NCBI GenBank assembly: GCA_027019685.1
Contig: JALUWH010000311.1
Coordinates: 1 to 5,583 of the forward strand
From: Ghiorsea sp.
GTDB lineage: Bacteria; Pseudomonadota; Zetaproteobacteria; Mariprofundales; Mariprofundaceae
Length of the DNA stretch: 5,583 nucleotides
Reading direction: 5' to 3'
Part shown: one piece after another, positions 5,124-5,583 of the stretch
How positions within the stretch are numbered: position 1 is the first letter of the stretch
Layout of the letters: every line of letters begins with the position of its first letter
Notes under the pieces: model-generated
Seen by the model: the letters and a program-made list of their open reading frames with translations, nothing else
What the model was told of the DNA's origin: nothing
Database searches by the model: none
Made by a program: the position numbers and the translations under genes

Positions 5124-5246
5124 TATACACGTGGTGCTGATATGTATAGAGTAATACATTTTTGTATACACGTACCACTGACGTGTATAGAATAATGCAC
5201 TTTCCTATACATATTCTGCTGGTATGCATAGGAACAATGCACGTGC
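5124..5246. repeat. Three tandem 41-bp units, each with a 25-bp dyad
   Basis: TATACA recurs at 5124, 5165 and 5206, exactly 41 bases apart. Each unit opens with a 9-7-9 dyad: 5124-5148, 5165-5189 and 5206-5230. The middle one is perfect (TATACACGT, 7 bases, ACGTGTATA). The first and third keep most of the symmetry, and the third extends outward with TTCC/GGAA. The 16-base linkers are also related (AATACAT, AATGCAC, AATGCAC), so the array arose by tandem duplication. Units 1 and 2 agree at about 30 of 41 positions. The 41-bp period is close to four helical turns, so the dyads would lie on one face of the DNA. The array occupies most of the 151-base gap between the EVE and Fic genes. It most probably acts as an operator array for the Fic gene (inference). 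Confidence 0.85.
5162..5191 (+). promoter_or_regulatory. Candidate Fic promoter inside the second repeat unit
   Basis: TTGTAT (5162-5167) and TATAGA (5186-5191) are 18 bases apart and each match four or five of six consensus positions. They coincide with the two arms of the perfect dyad, so a protein bound there would block RNA polymerase. TATAGA also occurs at the same place in the first unit (5145-5150). Confidence 0.4.
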
Positions 5247-5260
5247 TGTAGGAGATTGGT

Positions 5261-5583
5261 ATGAAAGAAAGTGTTGTCCTGCTATTGCCTCCGATTCAAG
5301 ACCTAGAAAGTAAAACTGTGCTTAAAAAAGCTGCTTTAGCACATAGGTATTTGGCAGAGTTAAAAGGTTTAGTAGCCAGCATTCCCAACGAAAATATTCT
5401 CATTGATACACTTACATTACAAGAAGCGAAAGACAGCTCGGAAATTGAAAATATTGTTACGACTCATGATGAACTTTATAAAGCAACATTATTTTCTAAA
5501 TTTGTTGGAAGTGCGGCTACAAAAGAGGTTAGTCGATATGCATCGGCATTAAAATTGGGTTTTGCAAATGTTCAGAGGGATGG
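5261..5583 (+). CDS. Fic-family protein, N-terminal part (3' end outside window)
   Basis: The first 107 residues of a Fic-family protein; Fic enzymes transfer AMP or other phosphate-containing groups onto target proteins. The visible part is the Fic_N region: LLLPPIQDLESKTVLKKAAL, AHRYLAELKG, then LTLQEAKDSSEIENIVTTHD. SSEIEN (residues 59-64) matches the inhibitory motif [ST]xxxE[GN], with Ser59, Glu63 and Asn64, placed N-terminal as in class II Fic proteins. There Glu63 would block productive ATP binding and keep the enzyme off. The catalytic HxFx(D/E)GNGRxxR motif lies beyond the window, so activity cannot be judged. ATG 5261 is supported by AGGAG at 5250-5254, 6 bases upstream. Many relatives carry a C-terminal winged helix, which would fit autoregulation through the adjacent dyad array; this cannot be seen here. 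Confidence 0.9.
   Translation, partial: MKESVVLLLPPIQDLESKTVLKKAALAHRYLAELKGLVASIPNENILIDTLTLQEAKDSSEIENIVTTHDELYKATLFSKFVGSAATKEVSRYASALKLGFANVQRD

Noticed and set aside
5124..5246. CRISPR array
   Set aside because: The whole 41-bp unit, linkers included, is repeated, there are no unique spacers of normal length, and no cas gene is present.
1..5583. tRNA, rRNA, insertion sequence or integration site
   Set aside because: No cloverleaf, rRNA motif, transposase or terminal repeats were recognised by eye on either strand.

Overview
The window looks like part of a Gram-negative, probably proteobacterial, chromosome of moderate AT content. The argininosuccinate synthase tail is of the ordinary bacterial (proteobacterial-like) type, and there is a lipobox lipoprotein and a cytochrome b561-like membrane protein. 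The sequence alone does not fix the genus. The left end is housekeeping. The rest looks accessory: a secreted beta-helix lipoprotein, a two-regulator MarR locus with an EVE-domain gene, and the start of a Fic gene behind tandem repeats.

Left part (1-1283): the 3' half of argG is followed after one base by a four-helix cytochrome b-type gene, so the two are probably co-transcribed. A 140-base spacer rich in small dyads follows. It includes a palindrome (1337-1360) that closely resembles the operator-like palindrome of the MarR locus. Next comes a 573-residue lipoprotein with an Ig-like module and a right-handed parallel beta-helix (1424-3145).

Middle (3184-5109): a MarR-family gene on the minus strand (3184-3633) diverges from a tightly overlapping plus-strand operon of SRPBCC protein, second MarR paralogue and EVE protein. 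Between them is a perfect 10-bp inverted repeat (3696-3723) that contains the -10 elements of two opposed, physically overlapping promoters. The SRPBCC reading frame appears broken by the loss of one base near 4108-4129. Its lost C-terminus is still readable in another frame up to 4242 and overlaps the start of the second MarR gene, which locates the original gene end.

Right end (5110-5583): three tandem 41-bp units, each carrying a 25-bp dyad, lie just upstream of a Fic-family gene that runs off the window. The visible part of that gene carries the N-terminal Fic domain with an intact autoinhibitory motif.

How the parts may work together (inference): the two MarR proteins probably control the divergent locus through the central palindrome. 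The similar palindrome at 1337-1360 suggests the beta-helix lipoprotein belongs to the same small regulon. The EVE protein may recognise a modified base or other small ligand. The Fic gene probably has its own operator array.
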